Below are positions 12,431 to 24,350 of a stretch of DNA of 64,000 nucleotides, in pieces. Position 1 is the first letter of the stretch. Each line of letters starts with the position of its first letter. The notes beneath the pieces are model-generated. The model was not told where the DNA came from. It worked only from the letters and a program-made list of their open reading frames with translations, and did no database searches. The position numbers were made by a program, and so were the translations under genes. Where the stretch lies: assembly GCA_900642245.1 (NCBI GenBank), contig CAAAJI010000002.1, positions 437,070 to 501,069 on the forward strand, given 5' to 3'. Source of the DNA: Fragilaria radians (Eukaryota; Bacillariophyta; Fragilariophyceae; Fragilariales; Fragilariaceae).

Positions 12431-13468
12431 ATGTCGAATATGGAAGTACAAGATATTGATGATACAATCGATGAACTATGGACAGAAGCTGCAACGCAAA
12501 TTGCAAGTATCGATGCAGGTGTGTGCGTGTGAACACCAATTAATCTTCATCCAATTTGATACTTTGTACGAATAGTTGCAATGTCCTAGACTCCATAGAA
12601 TGCGGAGAAAAGAAAATCTAAAGCACATACCGCCGTTCAAGTTGTGAACAAGATTGCAATATAGGATATCTTGTTTAGAATTCATTTGAATCAACTAGTT
12701 CAGCTTTTTCGCCTGGTGTTTACAAGTATGTATCTCTCACCTAGATTATTCATCCCAAATAACACAGTAACCGAAAATTGGAAAGCACAGGCATTGCCCC
12801 TGGCTAGAATTAAGAAAATTATGAAGATAGAAGAAGGAATTCTGCATGAGATGGAGAGGGAGCGGAATACTCAAGATTCGAATGGCACAGAGAATGCCAG
12901 CAAGCAGGCAAGATTCATGATCGCCGGGGAAGCCCCTGTGCTGCTCGGCAAGGCATGCGAATTGCTCATTAAGGAACTATCAGCAAGGGCTTGGCGCCAT
13001 ACTGAGCGTAATCGACGGCGGACCTTACAGCGCCAAGATGTCCATGCCGCTGTGGGAGAGAGTGAAGTTTTTGATTTCCTAATTGACATCGTTCCTCGAT
13101 TGACGGCGTCAACTACCGCTCCTCCTCCAGCTGGACCATTCACCGAGCATACTGTCCCAACATTGACGCATCCTGTTTCTATACCTGTAGCAAATATAGC
13201 CACGTCGCAAACTGACGCGGGGATGCGAGATGGAGGAATGACGTACACGATTGTGCACCCCATTCAAGAACATCAGGTTCCAATTCCATATGAGCAATAT
13301 TATATGGAGATGCAACAGGCTCAACTACAAGCTGCAAATTCGGCGGCTGCTTCGCAGCCTCAGGTTCAACAAAATGCCTACATAACGCATGATCCTATGG
13401 GACTTTGGTGCACTCCTCAGGCACAAAATTCCCAGCAACAACAATACCATAACAATTCTCAATCTTAG
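12431..13468 (+). CDS. NFYC: NF-Y subunit C (HAP5/CBF-C), CCAAT-binding histone-fold protein
   Basis: Two exons: 12431-12518 and 12768-13468, 262 aa. The intron (249 bp) starts GTGTGT after GCAG and ends AACACAG. The splice joins phase 1 to phase 1 and gives IASIDA-VTENWKAQ-ALPLARIKKIMK, which is how NF-YC proteins begin (W.E....I...D......LPLARIKKIMK). An in-frame TAG at 12422 supports ATG 12431. The histone fold continues with MIAGEAPVLLGKACELLIKEL, ARAWRHTERNRRRTLQ and FDFLIDIVPR, all diagnostic of the subunit that pairs with NF-YB and then NF-YA to bind CCAAT boxes in the nucleus. A 25-residue insertion (residues 53-77) separates helix 1 from helix 2. The C-terminal half is Gln/Ala/Pro-rich, like the activation domain of animal NF-YC. 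Confidence 0.93.
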
Positions 13469-13841
13469 AGATATGGGGGTGTAGGGAAATCGTATATGCT
13501 GTTCTTAATTAAGTATGGAGAACAAATGTTGATCTCGCATAAATCGCAACAGAAGCTGTTGCATTGCTAACATAATATTGATATTCAAGCTCGGTATGCG
13601 AAATGCCTATCACGATCAGATTTTACAATTTTTCCTCATCACAAAAATGCGGTTGAAGAAGTTAATTGATTTAAAAAGTAACGTATCGATAAGAATTCAT
13701 GAAAAAATACGGATGTGGTTGAAATGACAATTTCTCAGATCATAGTTTCAGCAATCTTCCTATTAAGATTTGTTGCCATTGCGAAGCAGATACCCTTTAT
13801 CAGTCACATTTCTTGTTACTTAATTGTATATCTTTGTTAAA
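13469..13841. other. Convergent gap between NF-YC and coiled-coil gene
   Basis: About 370 AT-rich bases between two stop codons of convergent genes. It should hold both 3' UTRs; nothing else is visible. Confidence 0.45.
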
Positions 13842-14747
13842 TTATTTCAGACCGAAGAAATGTTTCAGTACTTGATTGGCGTGCAACTCTGTCATGTGTT
13901 CCGAGGAGCCGCCTCCTGTCAGAAAATCGTTTGGACTTTTATGATTTGCAGGATTGTTGCCTGGAGAAAGTGAGTTATTGAAATGATCATTTGATCCTGA
14001 AACAGATATTGATTTACTGCTGGGTACTCTTGCATTTCGTATCGAGGACGTCACTGCTCCATCGTACTAGAACACATAGAGGAAAGTAAAATTTTAGTAA
14101 CATAAACATGAATTCTGTTTCTTACAGCATGAAAATCTCACCTTTCGACTCAGCATGCGATGAATGTCTTGATCCTTCCGTAAAATTTGATCATGAAGCT
14201 TAGCATTCTTCTTTCGCTCTACGTTAACAAGTTCTTGCCAGTAGTCCCGCTCCTTTTTTATTTCTGCAATTTGTTCTGTCCACAGATGTTCACGATCTTC
14301 AAGGGTTTTTTCCAACTCTAAGCGCCTGTTGGATTGCACCTCTAGACGACCTTCCAAGTCACGGTGGACTACTTCCAGTTCTGAGAGTCTTCTATTTTGA
14401 GTTTCGATGATTCTTGCATATGCCTTAAGCTCTTGTACTCCATCTGAAACAAGCCGTTGGAACATAGGTGTTGGGTGAATTACGGATGACCCTTCAGAGT
14501 GTTCATTTACAGACGCCCCCATCATGGATTGTGACATTTTTCCTTTCGAAGAAACAGATGAGTGACTTATTGATGGAGATGCTCGCGAAATATGGTGTTG
14601 ATGATAGTGGACATTTTGTTGTTGCGTTTGTCGCTGTAAGGCCATGCCTCCATTCGTATGGCTAGGGTTCACAGTGCTCCTGTGGTTTGGAGCATGAGGA
14701 AATTCTAATTGTGCATCTTTGAGCCGTCTCAATTCCGCTTCTGCCAT
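13842..14747 (-). CDS. Coiled-coil protein of unknown function
   Basis: Two exons, 14747-14142 and 14066-13842, 276 aa. The 75-bp intron begins GTGAGA and ends TTCTAG; the phase is 0 on both sides and gives MLSRK-YDGAVTSSIR. ATG 14747 starts MAEAELRRLKDAQLE. Residues 1-100 are low complexity, rich in Gln, His and Ser, and probably disordered. Residues about 105-200 form one strong coiled coil (ELKAYARIIETQNRRLSELE onwards, with heptad Leu/Ile and alternating Glu/Arg/Lys). The last 75 residues are Ser/Asn-rich, ending ANQVLKHFFGLK. There is no signal peptide or membrane segment. I do not recognise a family; a scaffold or centrosomal-type role would be a guess. Confidence 0.75.
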
Positions 14748-16559
14748 AATTGAGATGCTACAAAGTCGACAACAAGAACCTTTCCTTGATCATACAATAT
14801 TTTGATATCGAATTCAACTTTAGTTAAGGTGCTGGCGAATTGAGAAAGATTAGGGGCAAGAAGGGGGGGAATAGCCTTCGCAGACGCTACAATTTTAAGA
14901 AGTACAAGCGGTTTGTTTAATTTTTGGGGATCAGGATGACTGTAAATGATCGAAAACTGTTCGTATTAGGGCAATTTTAATAATTTCCGAAGCTGAATTC
15001 ACCATCTATTTCGGTTAAGGGAAAGGGATAATTCAACCACCCAACCGAAGACCAAAATGCAGTTAGATACTTCAAATATTCAGATTCCAGGTTTCGAAAT
15101 AGATTACTATCCAAATACACCTCAAAACGAGCAAAACTAACGAATATGCACTGTCTAAAAAAATTGGAAAGGCTCTACTGAACACCAAAACCTTTCAAGA
15201 GATATAATTAGAGAGCCATAAGCGCGATTGAGCTTTGGATTTTTCAACTCTTCCTATCGTAAATGCAGCGAAAAGAAATAGAACTTTAGTCTAATTCATT
15301 CAAGCATAGGATCATACAAGATTGATGATCAACATTAATGATTTAATTCCTTGAAAAAAAGTTGTTTTTTGGAAGAAAATGATGACATTTCAATCTTTAT
15401 CATACACTGGAGTAATTAAATTTGTGAGATGATGCATGCATATCTCCACGTAAGCCACACGTTGGTACACCAAAGAACCGGGACATTTTTGAACGGATAT
15501 ACTTAGCATTATAATTCCAAAGAAAGTAGGACAGATCTGCCGTGTCTTTTTACCAAAAGTTGAAGTTAAAATTATGGTCGTCACCAAATGCATATTTAAA
15601 AAGGGAGCCCTGATGCATTGATTGGAAGCTTTCCAGGCTCGGACATCAATCATCATATAAACTTCGTTACAGGTGCTAAAACAGTCTTTACTGCTATGCT
15701 TCCTTAATTGTACAAAAATCCACCAGGTGATATTGTAATGGTTGCTATTGCTGCCAATTTGTCACAAACAAGCTGGAGCAAGAAATGCATTGCAGTAAAG
15801 AATACCTTTAAATACGTTGATATAAATAAAGAAATTCCTCAAAGGCCTTAAGACGAATGGATGAGAATTGCTATACCACGTACCAACACTTTCTACGGCA
15901 GGTATGAGAATGCATGATTCCAATCTTTATTTCTTTGCAGATCTTGTAAAAAGTCTCATTATAAAAAGCAACTATACCCTTCATAACGAGGCTAGAATAA
16001 ACACTAGTGATATCAAATCATTAGACAATGAAGTTGCTGTACCGGTTTTTGTATCTTACTGAAAATATGCAACACCTAATTCACAATATACATGGGGTAT
16101 CCAATAAGGACAATCCTGTCAATCGCATCCCAAATATCAGAAGGAGCCCCATGAAACAAATATGGTTCCAAATGGAAGGAGTAAACAATTAGAATTTAGT
16201 GAAAAAATCTATTTCTATAGCATTGAATTGGATACGTTGATTCTATTGTAAACTAATCGATGGAATTTGTGTACCCTTTGTGGACGAGATGGTGTTTTGC
16301 TGATACACTATTCAAGTACCCACAGAACTCTTGATAATCGAACATTTTTCTTTTAGATTTCAACCAAGAAAGGATTATAATAAAAAATGACATACATATC
16401 ACATCATTATATGTTGATTCTCTATATTTCTGGTAAATTGTCTTAATTTTACATCAAGAAAGATACCTGCTTTGGATGTTGACTATTTTTGAAGAATACG
16501 TTGAGTACAATTAACGTTTTAAAATGAAATGACATATTATATTGATGAGGACACATAAC
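14748..16559. other. Intergenic region
   Basis: About 1.8 kb between two minus-strand genes. Only short open frames without recognisable domains are present; I see no repeat or RNA gene. Confidence 0.4.
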
Positions 16560-17693
16560 TCAAGTGAAAACTCCACTCTCGGCTGAATCTCTAGGTCTAG
16601 ACTTGGATCGTCGAGAGGAGCGGGATCTAACAGATTTACTTGATGATCGTTTCGATCGCCGAGACTTATCACCACGAGCTTGACGGAATTTTCGCTGCAT
16701 GAGGGCTTTTCTCCTCCTACGGTTAGTGAACAAAATGCCAGTGAACATGACTAGGGAGGCAAGCAAAAGAACACCTCCCATAGCATATTTTACCTTCGTA
16801 TTCCACGACTTATGCGCCGCAGTTGAGACAGCATGTCTTCTTCCACCAGAAGTCGTAGAGGAGCGTCGTGAATGCATGGCATCGCCGTCAGTACAGCGAT
16901 CTGAGTCCAGGCTTGAACAAGATTCCGTGTAATAATTCATATTCGAAGCAAAGTTGTTACTACTCGCTGCGTTGTCGAGACTGCGGCAACTTTTGTAAGT
17001 TTTTAGATAGTAGTTGAAATTACTCAACGTGTCATAGACACCAGTACTGGATTGGCAATATTTGTCTTGATAATAATTTATGGAAAAAGTACCATCGGAG
17101 TTACAGCCGAGACCAACATACCCATTCTGAGACTGCTCACATGTCGGTAAATTATCAGCATCCCAGCCGTCATTTCCTCCGCCACCGCCATTATTGAAAG
17201 GAGAGTTGGAATCCCAATCTTGAAGCCATCCAGTGAACTCGCTAACGCCAACGGTTGTAACGAACTGTGCGGATAATCCAGTGAATTGAAAGAGATGAGG
17301 ATATGAACGCCTTGAGCACAACAAGAGAGAGAATTTACTTACAGTTTCTTTGAAATTACCTGAATTGCAATTACCGCTAGAACTAGATGCAAATATAGAA
17401 AATGCGGCCTGGGCGCGACGGCAATTCGACATCATATACCAGGAAGATGTACCGTCCTGAGAACTCTTTTCCAGACACCCGCCATCTTCATTAGGGTCGA
17501 TATATCCCCAGACACAGCCCTCATACTTCATCGAAATAGCCGACCCATCATATAACCATCCTCGATTAAATGAATCGGCATAATTGGTCATGTCTGACCC
17601 AGAGCTACTGCTCCCCCAGCCTACAACAGAACATGGAAATAACAGGAATACAAAAACAGCAGCCTTCGAAACCATTAAGCTCGATGCGTTCAT
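16560..17693 (-). CDS. Secreted Cys-rich type I membrane protein, unknown function
   Basis: ATG 17693 (a second ATG lies at 17675); the frame opens further only at a GTG. The N-terminus MVSKAAVFVFLLFPCSVVGWG is a signal peptide. The mature part has spaced cysteines (GCVWGYIDPNEDGGC, MSNCRRAQAAF, LPTCEQSQNGYVGLGCN, YCQSSTGVYD, SCRSL) that probably pair in disulfides. Near the C-terminus, a single membrane helix (YAMGGVLLLASLVMFTGIL) is followed by a basic Arg/Ser-rich cytoplasmic tail, ending SAESGVFT. A typical intron, GTAAGT at 17342 to CACAG at 17265 (78 bp, phase 0), interrupts the luminal domain, but it is a multiple of three and has no stop, so unspliced RNA would also be translatable. 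Spliced product 351 aa, unspliced 377 aa. The arrangement resembles a group of hypothetical diatom surface proteins (from memory, unverified). Confidence 0.75.
   Translation of the reverse strand: MNASSLMVSKAAVFVFLLFPCSVVGWGSSSSGSDMTNYADSFNRGWLYDGSAISMKYEGCVWGYIDPNEDGGCLEKSSQDGTSSWYMMSNCRRAQAAFSIFASSSSGNCNSGNFKETVSKFSLLLCSRRSYPHLFQFTGLSAQFVTTVGVSEFTGWLQDWDSNSPFNNGGGGGNDGWDADNLPTCEQSQNGYVGLGCNSDGTFSINYYQDKYCQSSTGVYDTLSNFNYYLKTYKSCRSLDNAASSNNFASNMNYYTESCSSLDSDRCTDGDAMHSRRSSTTSGGRRHAVSTAAHKSWNTKVKYAMGGVLLLASLVMFTGILFTNRRRRKALMQRKFRQARGDKSRRSKRSSSKSVRSRSSRRSKSRPRDSAESGVFT
17265..17342 (-). other. In-frame intron of 78 bp
   Basis: The donor ACT|GTAAGT and acceptor CGCACAG are strong. Removal joins NFKET to FVTTVGVSEF without changing phase. 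The 26 codons inside contain no stop, so the intron can be retained without truncating the protein. Confidence 0.7.
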
Positions 17694-19296
17694 GAAGAAT
17701 AGATAGAGAACTTCAAAGGCATTCAACACTGTACAGAAAAATACTCAATAAGGATTTCTTTAGCTGTTGGTGTCCTTGTAGTGATCTCAATAGTTACGAA
17801 ACCAAACTTTACAAAGCTCGTTGCAGCTGAATATATACAACCAGTGTTAGATGGCTTTGAAAAATGGTTCATAAGAATCAAATATACAAAGACGTAGAGT
17901 AAAATAATCGCCAAAGCTACTTTCTATCGTGGGATTATAGCGAAATTTTACAAAGTTGCGACGTACATGCGCAATTTTTCATCCGATGTTGCATATTCCC
18001 CATCCGTTGAAAAAAACGATTTTTGAGTGATTTACACTGACTTTACAGTTTTCTCGAATGTCAGAACAAAAATGATAATTTTTTAAAATCCCAATGAAGA
18101 AAAAAAGAGCCAAAAACAAGAAATTAACATGTTGAATTAACTGTCAATATACAAACTCAAGCAATAATTGTTTATGCATTTATTCAAACCTACTCCCAAC
18201 GCTAGAAAGAAGAGAAGTAGGGATTGATCTCCAAGCAAGCATCATGCCTACTCCAATATCGACTAATAATTAACAAACAAAAGCATTTGCAAATGGAAAT
18301 CCACGTCATTGCGATTGGGATCAGGAAATTCCTTGATGGACAGGACAGGTTGCAAAAGCCAGTGTGGGGATGCCAATGTTCATATAGTATTGGAGAAAAA
18401 AGATGAATACATTGATTTGGTGGACTTCACAATTGCAAGATTCTTTATCTAGGTGCAAACACTAATCTTTCTGCATATGGACATGGTATATGAAGAAATA
18501 CCTGAATTACTCTCCCTATTGGAAAATACCATTTTACATGGATTTGATTTGCATCAGCTCTCAACTGCAAAACTGTTTCACAAAAATATCTTGCCTTCTC
18601 CTGCTCTCTGTAGAGTACTGCGGGTCCCACGTTGTTGTGATATGCACAAAATGTTTCAACAGACAGACTACATACAACATCCTTGATTTGTGGATCTGAA
18701 TGTGCAGATAGCCATCCAAAATAAACCTTGAAGACAAAGTCTGACACTTTGCTTCTTCTGCAATTAGATAGATGTCTATTCTAGCACTAATTTCTTGAAG
18801 GAAAGCGTCTTCCGTGACACTAATCTTGTCTTCCTGATACATGTCCTTGATTCAAATGAGGGAATCCTCGAAATGCGGCTCTAGTAAGAATTAATCATTT
18901 AGATATGTAGTTGCGGTCCGGCTTCTCCTGTTGCTGTGTCAACAAAACAGTCCTTTTCGCAAATCCTGACATCGTATTCAAGCGAATTTGGATTATGAAT
19001 GACTTCTAGGCTATAAGATGAGTTTAAGTTATTTCTTCGTTCCTTAATAAACGTTGCAGGTTCAAAATTTAATAGATCTAAGACTCTAGTGCAGGCTATT
19101 AATTCAATGATTGAATTTCTAAAATAGTATCACGATCCTTCAGTTGTTTGTCAGATGTGACCTTAATTAACTTTTAGGCATTTGACAGCTTATCAGACCT
19201 AATACTTTCTACGATTCACCTATGATTCTACTTCCCTGGCCATTCAATGCAATCTGCTCAGCTAGCTGGTGCCTTTCAGGCGGAATCGTCATCGAT
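17694..19296. other. Intergenic region next to copia element
   Basis: About 1.6 kb. On the minus strand at about 18240-18840, frames with many stops give retroelement-like pieces, but none convincing enough to name. No gene or RNA was recognised. Confidence 0.35.
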
Positions 19297-19301
19297 GATG
19301 T
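19297..19301. repeat. Target site duplication of copia element, left copy
   Basis: GATGT here abuts the TGTTTTGAC end of the 3' LTR. The same five bases follow the other end of the element at 24390-24394. Confidence 0.85.
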
Positions 19302-19487
19302 TGTTTTGACAACTCTAGCTCAGTTAAACTAAATAGAATTAATTTACTTGTTTATCAAATTGTGATTACTAAAAGTTATCTTTTCTAGTCCCTCGACTTC
19401 ACTTTAAACATGCAATCCTAACTCGTGCCTCGCATCCCTGATTTGTATCCATGATTTGCTCCGATACTTTAACCTGTATCCTTAACA
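19302..19487 (-). repeat. 3' LTR of copia element (186 bp)
   Basis: On the minus strand it begins TGTTAAGG and ends CAAAACA, with short inverted TGTT/AACA termini. The pol reading frame runs into it and stops at 19469. The first 46 bases are matched by 24344-24389, with one difference visible. Confidence 0.85.
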
Positions 19488-21490
19488 CCCTCCCCCGGAG
19501 CAATTTTATTCTTCAATGTCCAGTTTCCGACTCCGAGTGTCTTAACATGTTTATCGTATAAGACAGCCGGTAAATTTTTTGTAAAAATGTCGGCGACATT
19601 ATTCTCCGAATTAATCCAGTCCACTTCAATAAAACCTTTTTCTTTCAATTCTCGAAGAAAATTTAGTCTCACACCAATATGTCTCGTTCGTCCTCCAATA
19701 CTCCAGTTATTTACTAAATCCTTGGCTCCCTTGTTATCAACCTTAATAATCATGGGGATTTTAACTTTTAAACCCATGGATTCGATCAAATCTTTTACAT
19801 GAAGCATCTCCTGAATGCACGCGATCAATGCCATCAATTCGGCTTCAGCGACTGACAACGTCACACACTCTTGCATCTTACTTTTTGCTGAAATGAGAGA
19901 TTGATTAAGAAAAACAACATAGCCACTTACACTTTTTCTTGTAGCCGTGTCTTTAGCATAATCGGAATCAGAAACTCCGCAAATTTCAAAAAATTGATTG
20001 TTGTCGGTTTTTCCATCCCATGCTCCTTTCGGATCAATCAATATCCCATAGTCTCGTGTGTTCACACAATACGTCATTACACGCTTCATGGCTTTCATGT
20101 GAGCGTAGTTCGCCTTCATAAAATGCCGGGACAATTCCCTGGTGATGTTCAGAATGTCGGGTCGGGACCATCTTGACAAGTACAGCAACTTGCCAACACC
20201 GGACCTATACCCTTTTTGCTCTTCCTCGTTGAGTTCATCCTCATCCATTACTGGAGTGAAGGAATCCCCTTTTGAGGCTGGTATCGTAATCTTTTGGTCT
20301 TCGCCGACTCCAAATTCATCAATGAAACTTCTTACGATCACTGGTTGCGAAATCAGTAGGCATCTCCTATCTTCATTTCTGTCAATCTTACAACCCACGT
20401 ATTCCTTCAATGCTCCAATATTGTCACAATCAAAATAACTGTTCATCAACTTGTGGTACTTACTCACTTTGTCTTGATGTCCCATCAGGATACAATCATC
20501 TACCCACGAAATCCAAATAACAAGCCCATTTGTCGTATTCTTTACATACAAACATGGATCTGCAGGACTTCGCTGAAAACCCATTGTCCTGAATGCTTCC
20601 AATAATTCCTTCCAAAAAGCCAATGCAGCTTGTTTTAATCCATAAATGGTTCGATTCAAATACAATACTTCATCCTCGGAATACATTTTTTCAAAACCTT
20701 GGGGAATTTTTAAATACAATTTTTCGCAGTCAGTGAATCTTCCCTTTAGAAAAGCTCCTTTTACATCTATAACCTGAGCTTGCCAACCTGCTAGGGTGAG
20801 AAGGGTGAGCACAATTTTGATTGTTAGTTCATTCGCAACTGGTGCTGCCGTAGAATGACTAAAATAATGTAATCCATCCTCCTGAAGAAAACCTCTGGCT
20901 GTAATCCTTGCACGATATTGGCCATTCACCTTTTTCTTCATGCCCCACGTTGTACTGAGAAGTTTCAAGTCAGCGGGTAAGTTCATTAATTTAATCGGGG
21001 TCCATACATTGTTGTTTACCATTCTATCATGTTCTTCCTGAATTGCTTTGATCCAGTGATTTCGATCAGCACTCGCCATTGCATTTTTATATTTCATAAC
21101 ATGTAGTTCTCCTGTATGAAGAATACCCTCCCCGATTCCAGCGCCGATGCACAGCATCTCATCGTTGACATTCTTCCCTGTACATTTCTTGCTATCTTTG
21201 TAGAGGAAATTTTTTAACTCTTCTCTGAATCGAGCAGGAAGTTTAACTTGGCGTCCTGATCTGGTAGTAATTTTCAGTTCTTTGTCGACATCTTCAACGT
21301 CGTCAATAACTTCGATTTCTTGATGGGAGTGTTCTTCGTCTGATTCTTCTTCAAACACGATTTCAATTTCCTCTTCTTCGACGTCATCATTATTTAAGCA
21401 ATCGGGATGTTCCTTAATGTCGTATGCGATCCAGTCTGGTGCCTTTTCAAAAAACATCTTGTTTAGCCAAACAATATCTCTACTTAAATG
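19469..21490 (-). pseudogene. copia pol, second part: reverse transcriptase and RNase H
   Basis: This continues in frame after the TGA. It starts with an acidic linker and TRSGRQVKLPARF, then the reverse transcriptase (DVKGAFLKGRF, NRTIYGLKQAALAFWKEL, and the polymerase motif WVDDCILMGH). RNase H follows (GVSDSDYAKDTATRKSVSGY, SVAEAELMALI, KVDNKGAKDLVNNW, TRHIGVRLNFLREL). The stop lies inside the 3' LTR. Reverse transcriptase has Trp in place of the usual Tyr before VDD. Confidence 0.92.
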
Positions 21491-21493
21491 GAC

Positions 21494-23233
21494 TCATTTG
21501 GTATCAGGATCCCACATTTGGTAAGTGTCTCCCGCATGATTTAGACTGTATCCAACAAACATACAGGTTTTTCCACGATTATAAATTTTTGGTAGTGTCG
21601 ACGACTTCAACTTAACAACGCCAGCTTCTCCCCACTTCTTTAAGTGTTTACAGAATTTTGGTAACTCTCCCTCAAAATGCTCGAATCGGGTTTTCGTGAC
21701 CCCTTCAACTTCAACTGAAACAAGACCATCAAGGTAAGTTGAAGTTTGAAAAGCTTCTCGCCAGAACATATTACGCAAATTTGTAGGGATTTTAGCCGCA
21801 CTCATCATTGCCCTGCCACGAGCTGCCAAGGTTGCAAACGCTACTTCTGCTAAGTGGTTTCGTTGCGGAGTGTCTCGACCGGTAAATTTGAACTTAATTG
21901 GCAACTTCCATTTAGAGCTATGTAACTGATTTTTTAAACCCTGATTCTCACCTCCTTCGTCGCAACGAATATACTTAATCGATTTGCCATCTCTGTCGAT
22001 TCTAAACAATTTCTCACATGTAGGCTCTATCATTCCATGTTTAGAGATAAAAAAATCGGAGATTTTAAATTGAGATGCCTCATCGACCAGGATTCTCCAG
22101 TATTTTTTCCTGTTGGAATCTACAAGGGCATCTGAATCTTTATTCTCAAACACAGCAGCAACATCCAAAAATATTCGTTCACCAACATTGGTCGAAACGA
22201 TATGCTTACTGCTTTTGGTAACATTTTTCTGTTGACCTTTGCCTATGGCACAATCTTCGCATCGTTTTGCTTCAGATGATAGTTGCCAGCCAAGTGTTCC
22301 TGCTACTTCCTTTGTGCCTTTTAAAGACAAATGTCCCAAAAGCTGATGGGCGTTGTTTATGTCAACCTTTTTAGTTGATTGGGCGACATCTCCATTTGTT
22401 GCATTTACCTCTAAGTTATTGATATTGACTTCAGGGTCGATCAAAATGGCATAAAGGGTTCCACGGGATGTTTGAAGTTTAATATCGAAGGTAAGCTTCT
22501 TTCCATTGCAACTTAAAGTTAAACTTTCATTGTCGCCTTCTAACTTCCAACCTTTTTCCATCACCTTGGTGATACTAACGAGATTATGTTTACCATTTGG
22601 TAAATACATCACATCGGTCAGACTAATTTGCCCTTGAGTTTCACCCATTTTGTTTACTGCGGTTCCAATCACTGTTCCAATTTTTGAAACCTCTTCTCTC
22701 TGACCATTTCCCATTACTACTACAGTGTCGTCTTGATTATTGCTCCAATGCTTTGCTAACGTTTTGTTCGATGTTGTATGAACAGTGGCACCAGTATCTG
22801 CTATCCATATTCTTGGATCTGTTAGAGCTCTTTCCAAATCCTCGACAGACCATCCGAATTCGACCGATTTCTGTTTTTCAATGCTAACTGCTGCTTTCTC
22901 CTGTTTGGGTCTTTGCCAATTCTCAGGTCTCTTGTGTTTGTTTTCTTCTCTTGTCCAACAGTCTTTGCTTAAATGACCTCGAAGCCCACAGCTCCCACAT
23001 TTACCTTGAAAACCTTGAAAACGAGAGTTGAATTGGCTATTTCCATTTTCCTTCCTATTCTTTACAGGACATTCATTCGCTCGGTGACCAGCTTTATTGC
23101 AATGATAGCAGCGACCGGTCATGGTTTGAAACAACAACAATTCACCTTCATTATTACTGATCTGCTTGATTTGATTGCGGTTATTTTGCCGATATTCTTC
23201 CGTCATCGCGCTTTCTAGATGCTCAACAGTCAA
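21494..23233 (-). pseudogene. copia pol, first part: nucleocapsid knuckles, protease, integrase
   Basis: Two CCHC knuckles (CYHCNKAGHRANEC and CGSCGLRGHLSKDC) come first, then the protease active site (IWIADTGATVHTT). The integrase follows with its zinc-binding HHCC region (HQLLGHLSLKG...CEDCAIGK), the catalytic core around IRCDEGGENQGL and the TPQRNHLAEVAF segment. The frame is interrupted by TGA at 21494-21496 after QMWDPDTK; the downstream part is in the same frame, so this is one nonsense change. Confidence 0.9.
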
Positions 23234-23237
23234 AGAA

Positions 23238-23816
23238 TCACCTCGAATCTTTCGCTCGATGGATAACCCCTAACCCCTCTTCTGTCGCTACACTGAGAAT
23301 GATGGAAATTAACTCGTCTTGTGGTAGATGCTTTCCTGGACCCAAATATTGATTCTGAATTGACGTCAGTGTTGTGAACAGGATGGATGGGTCCATGCCT
23401 TTTCTCATTTTTATTTTTGATAACTGGAGTCTCATCTCTACTTTTGATATGGAGTCGAGCGGGCGGTACCTCTTCATTAGTTCTTTAACCACCAAATATG
23501 CTTCCCCTTCAGGCCAACCTTCTGTACAGGCCGCATAAATGATCTGCATTGCTTTGTCGGTGGAAAAAGCTAAGGAAAAACTTGTCATGGCTCGATTATT
23601 TTTTCTGATTGCTGTCTTTTGCTGCTTTGTTAAATCTTCATCTTCCTCACTTACTTCTTCTCTTGGTAAGTCCTTGTCTCTGTCTCCTTTTAACACTTCT
23701 TTGAAGTTACTCATTGTTGCATGTGCAAGAAATCGCTTCCACCAACTCGGAAAGTTGACTGCTTCACCATCAAAGGTAGGGATTTTTCCACCCATGTCTA
23801 CTCTTTCCTCACTCAT
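23238..23816 (-). pseudogene. copia gag
   Basis: ATG 23816. The product begins MSEERVDMGGKIPTFDG and contains NFPSWWKRFLAHA, the usual copia Gag opening in which the protein is recognised by its Trp-rich segment. It ends at a TGA in this frame near 23238. The frame that continues into the zinc knuckles and pol is offset by one base, and upstream of the overlap that frame contains a TAG. The likely lesion is a one-base change in the G-rich stretch GGGGTTAGGGG at about 23262-23280. Confidence 0.85.
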
Positions 23817-23929
23817 CGTCTTCTTTAAACTCGTATGCTCTTACGCACCTTCTTTTATCTTTAATTTCTTATTTTTTCTCTTGAACGACAATTTGATTCT
23901 TGATTTAAGGGTTACACTAGGTTGTCTCT

Positions 23930-24350
23930 AATACTTCGAAGTACAACGTGGGCCATGAAGAAAAAGGCGAATGGCCAATATCGTGCAAGGATTACAGCCA
24001 GAGGTTTTCTTCAGGAGGATGGATTACATTATTTTAGTCATTCTACGGCAGCACCAGTTGCGAATGAACTAACAATCAAAATTGTGCTCACCCTTCTCAC
24101 CCTAGCAGGTTGGCAAGCTCAGGTTATAGATGTAAAAGGAGCTTTTCTAAAGGGAAGATTCACTGACGGCGAAAAATTGTATTTAAAAATTCCTCAAGGT
24201 TTTGAAAAAATGTATTCCGAGGATGAAGTATTGTATTTGAATCGAACCATTTATGGATTAAAACAAGCTGCATTGGCTTTTTGGAAGGAATTATTGGAAG
24301 CATTCAGGACAATGGGTTTTCAGCGAAGTCCTGCAGATCCATGTTTGTAT
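23930..24350 (+). mobile_element. Inverted reverse transcriptase duplicate replacing the 5' LTR body
   Basis: This plus-strand segment encodes TTWAMKKKANGQYRARITARGF through RSPADPCLY. It is nearly base-for-base the reverse complement of about 20530-20950 inside the same element; visible amino acid differences are only G/A and V/A near the start and C/G in GRFTD. At its right end it joins the LTR at a shared TTTGTAT (7 bases), after which the LTR runs to its normal end at 24389. Confidence 0.9.
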
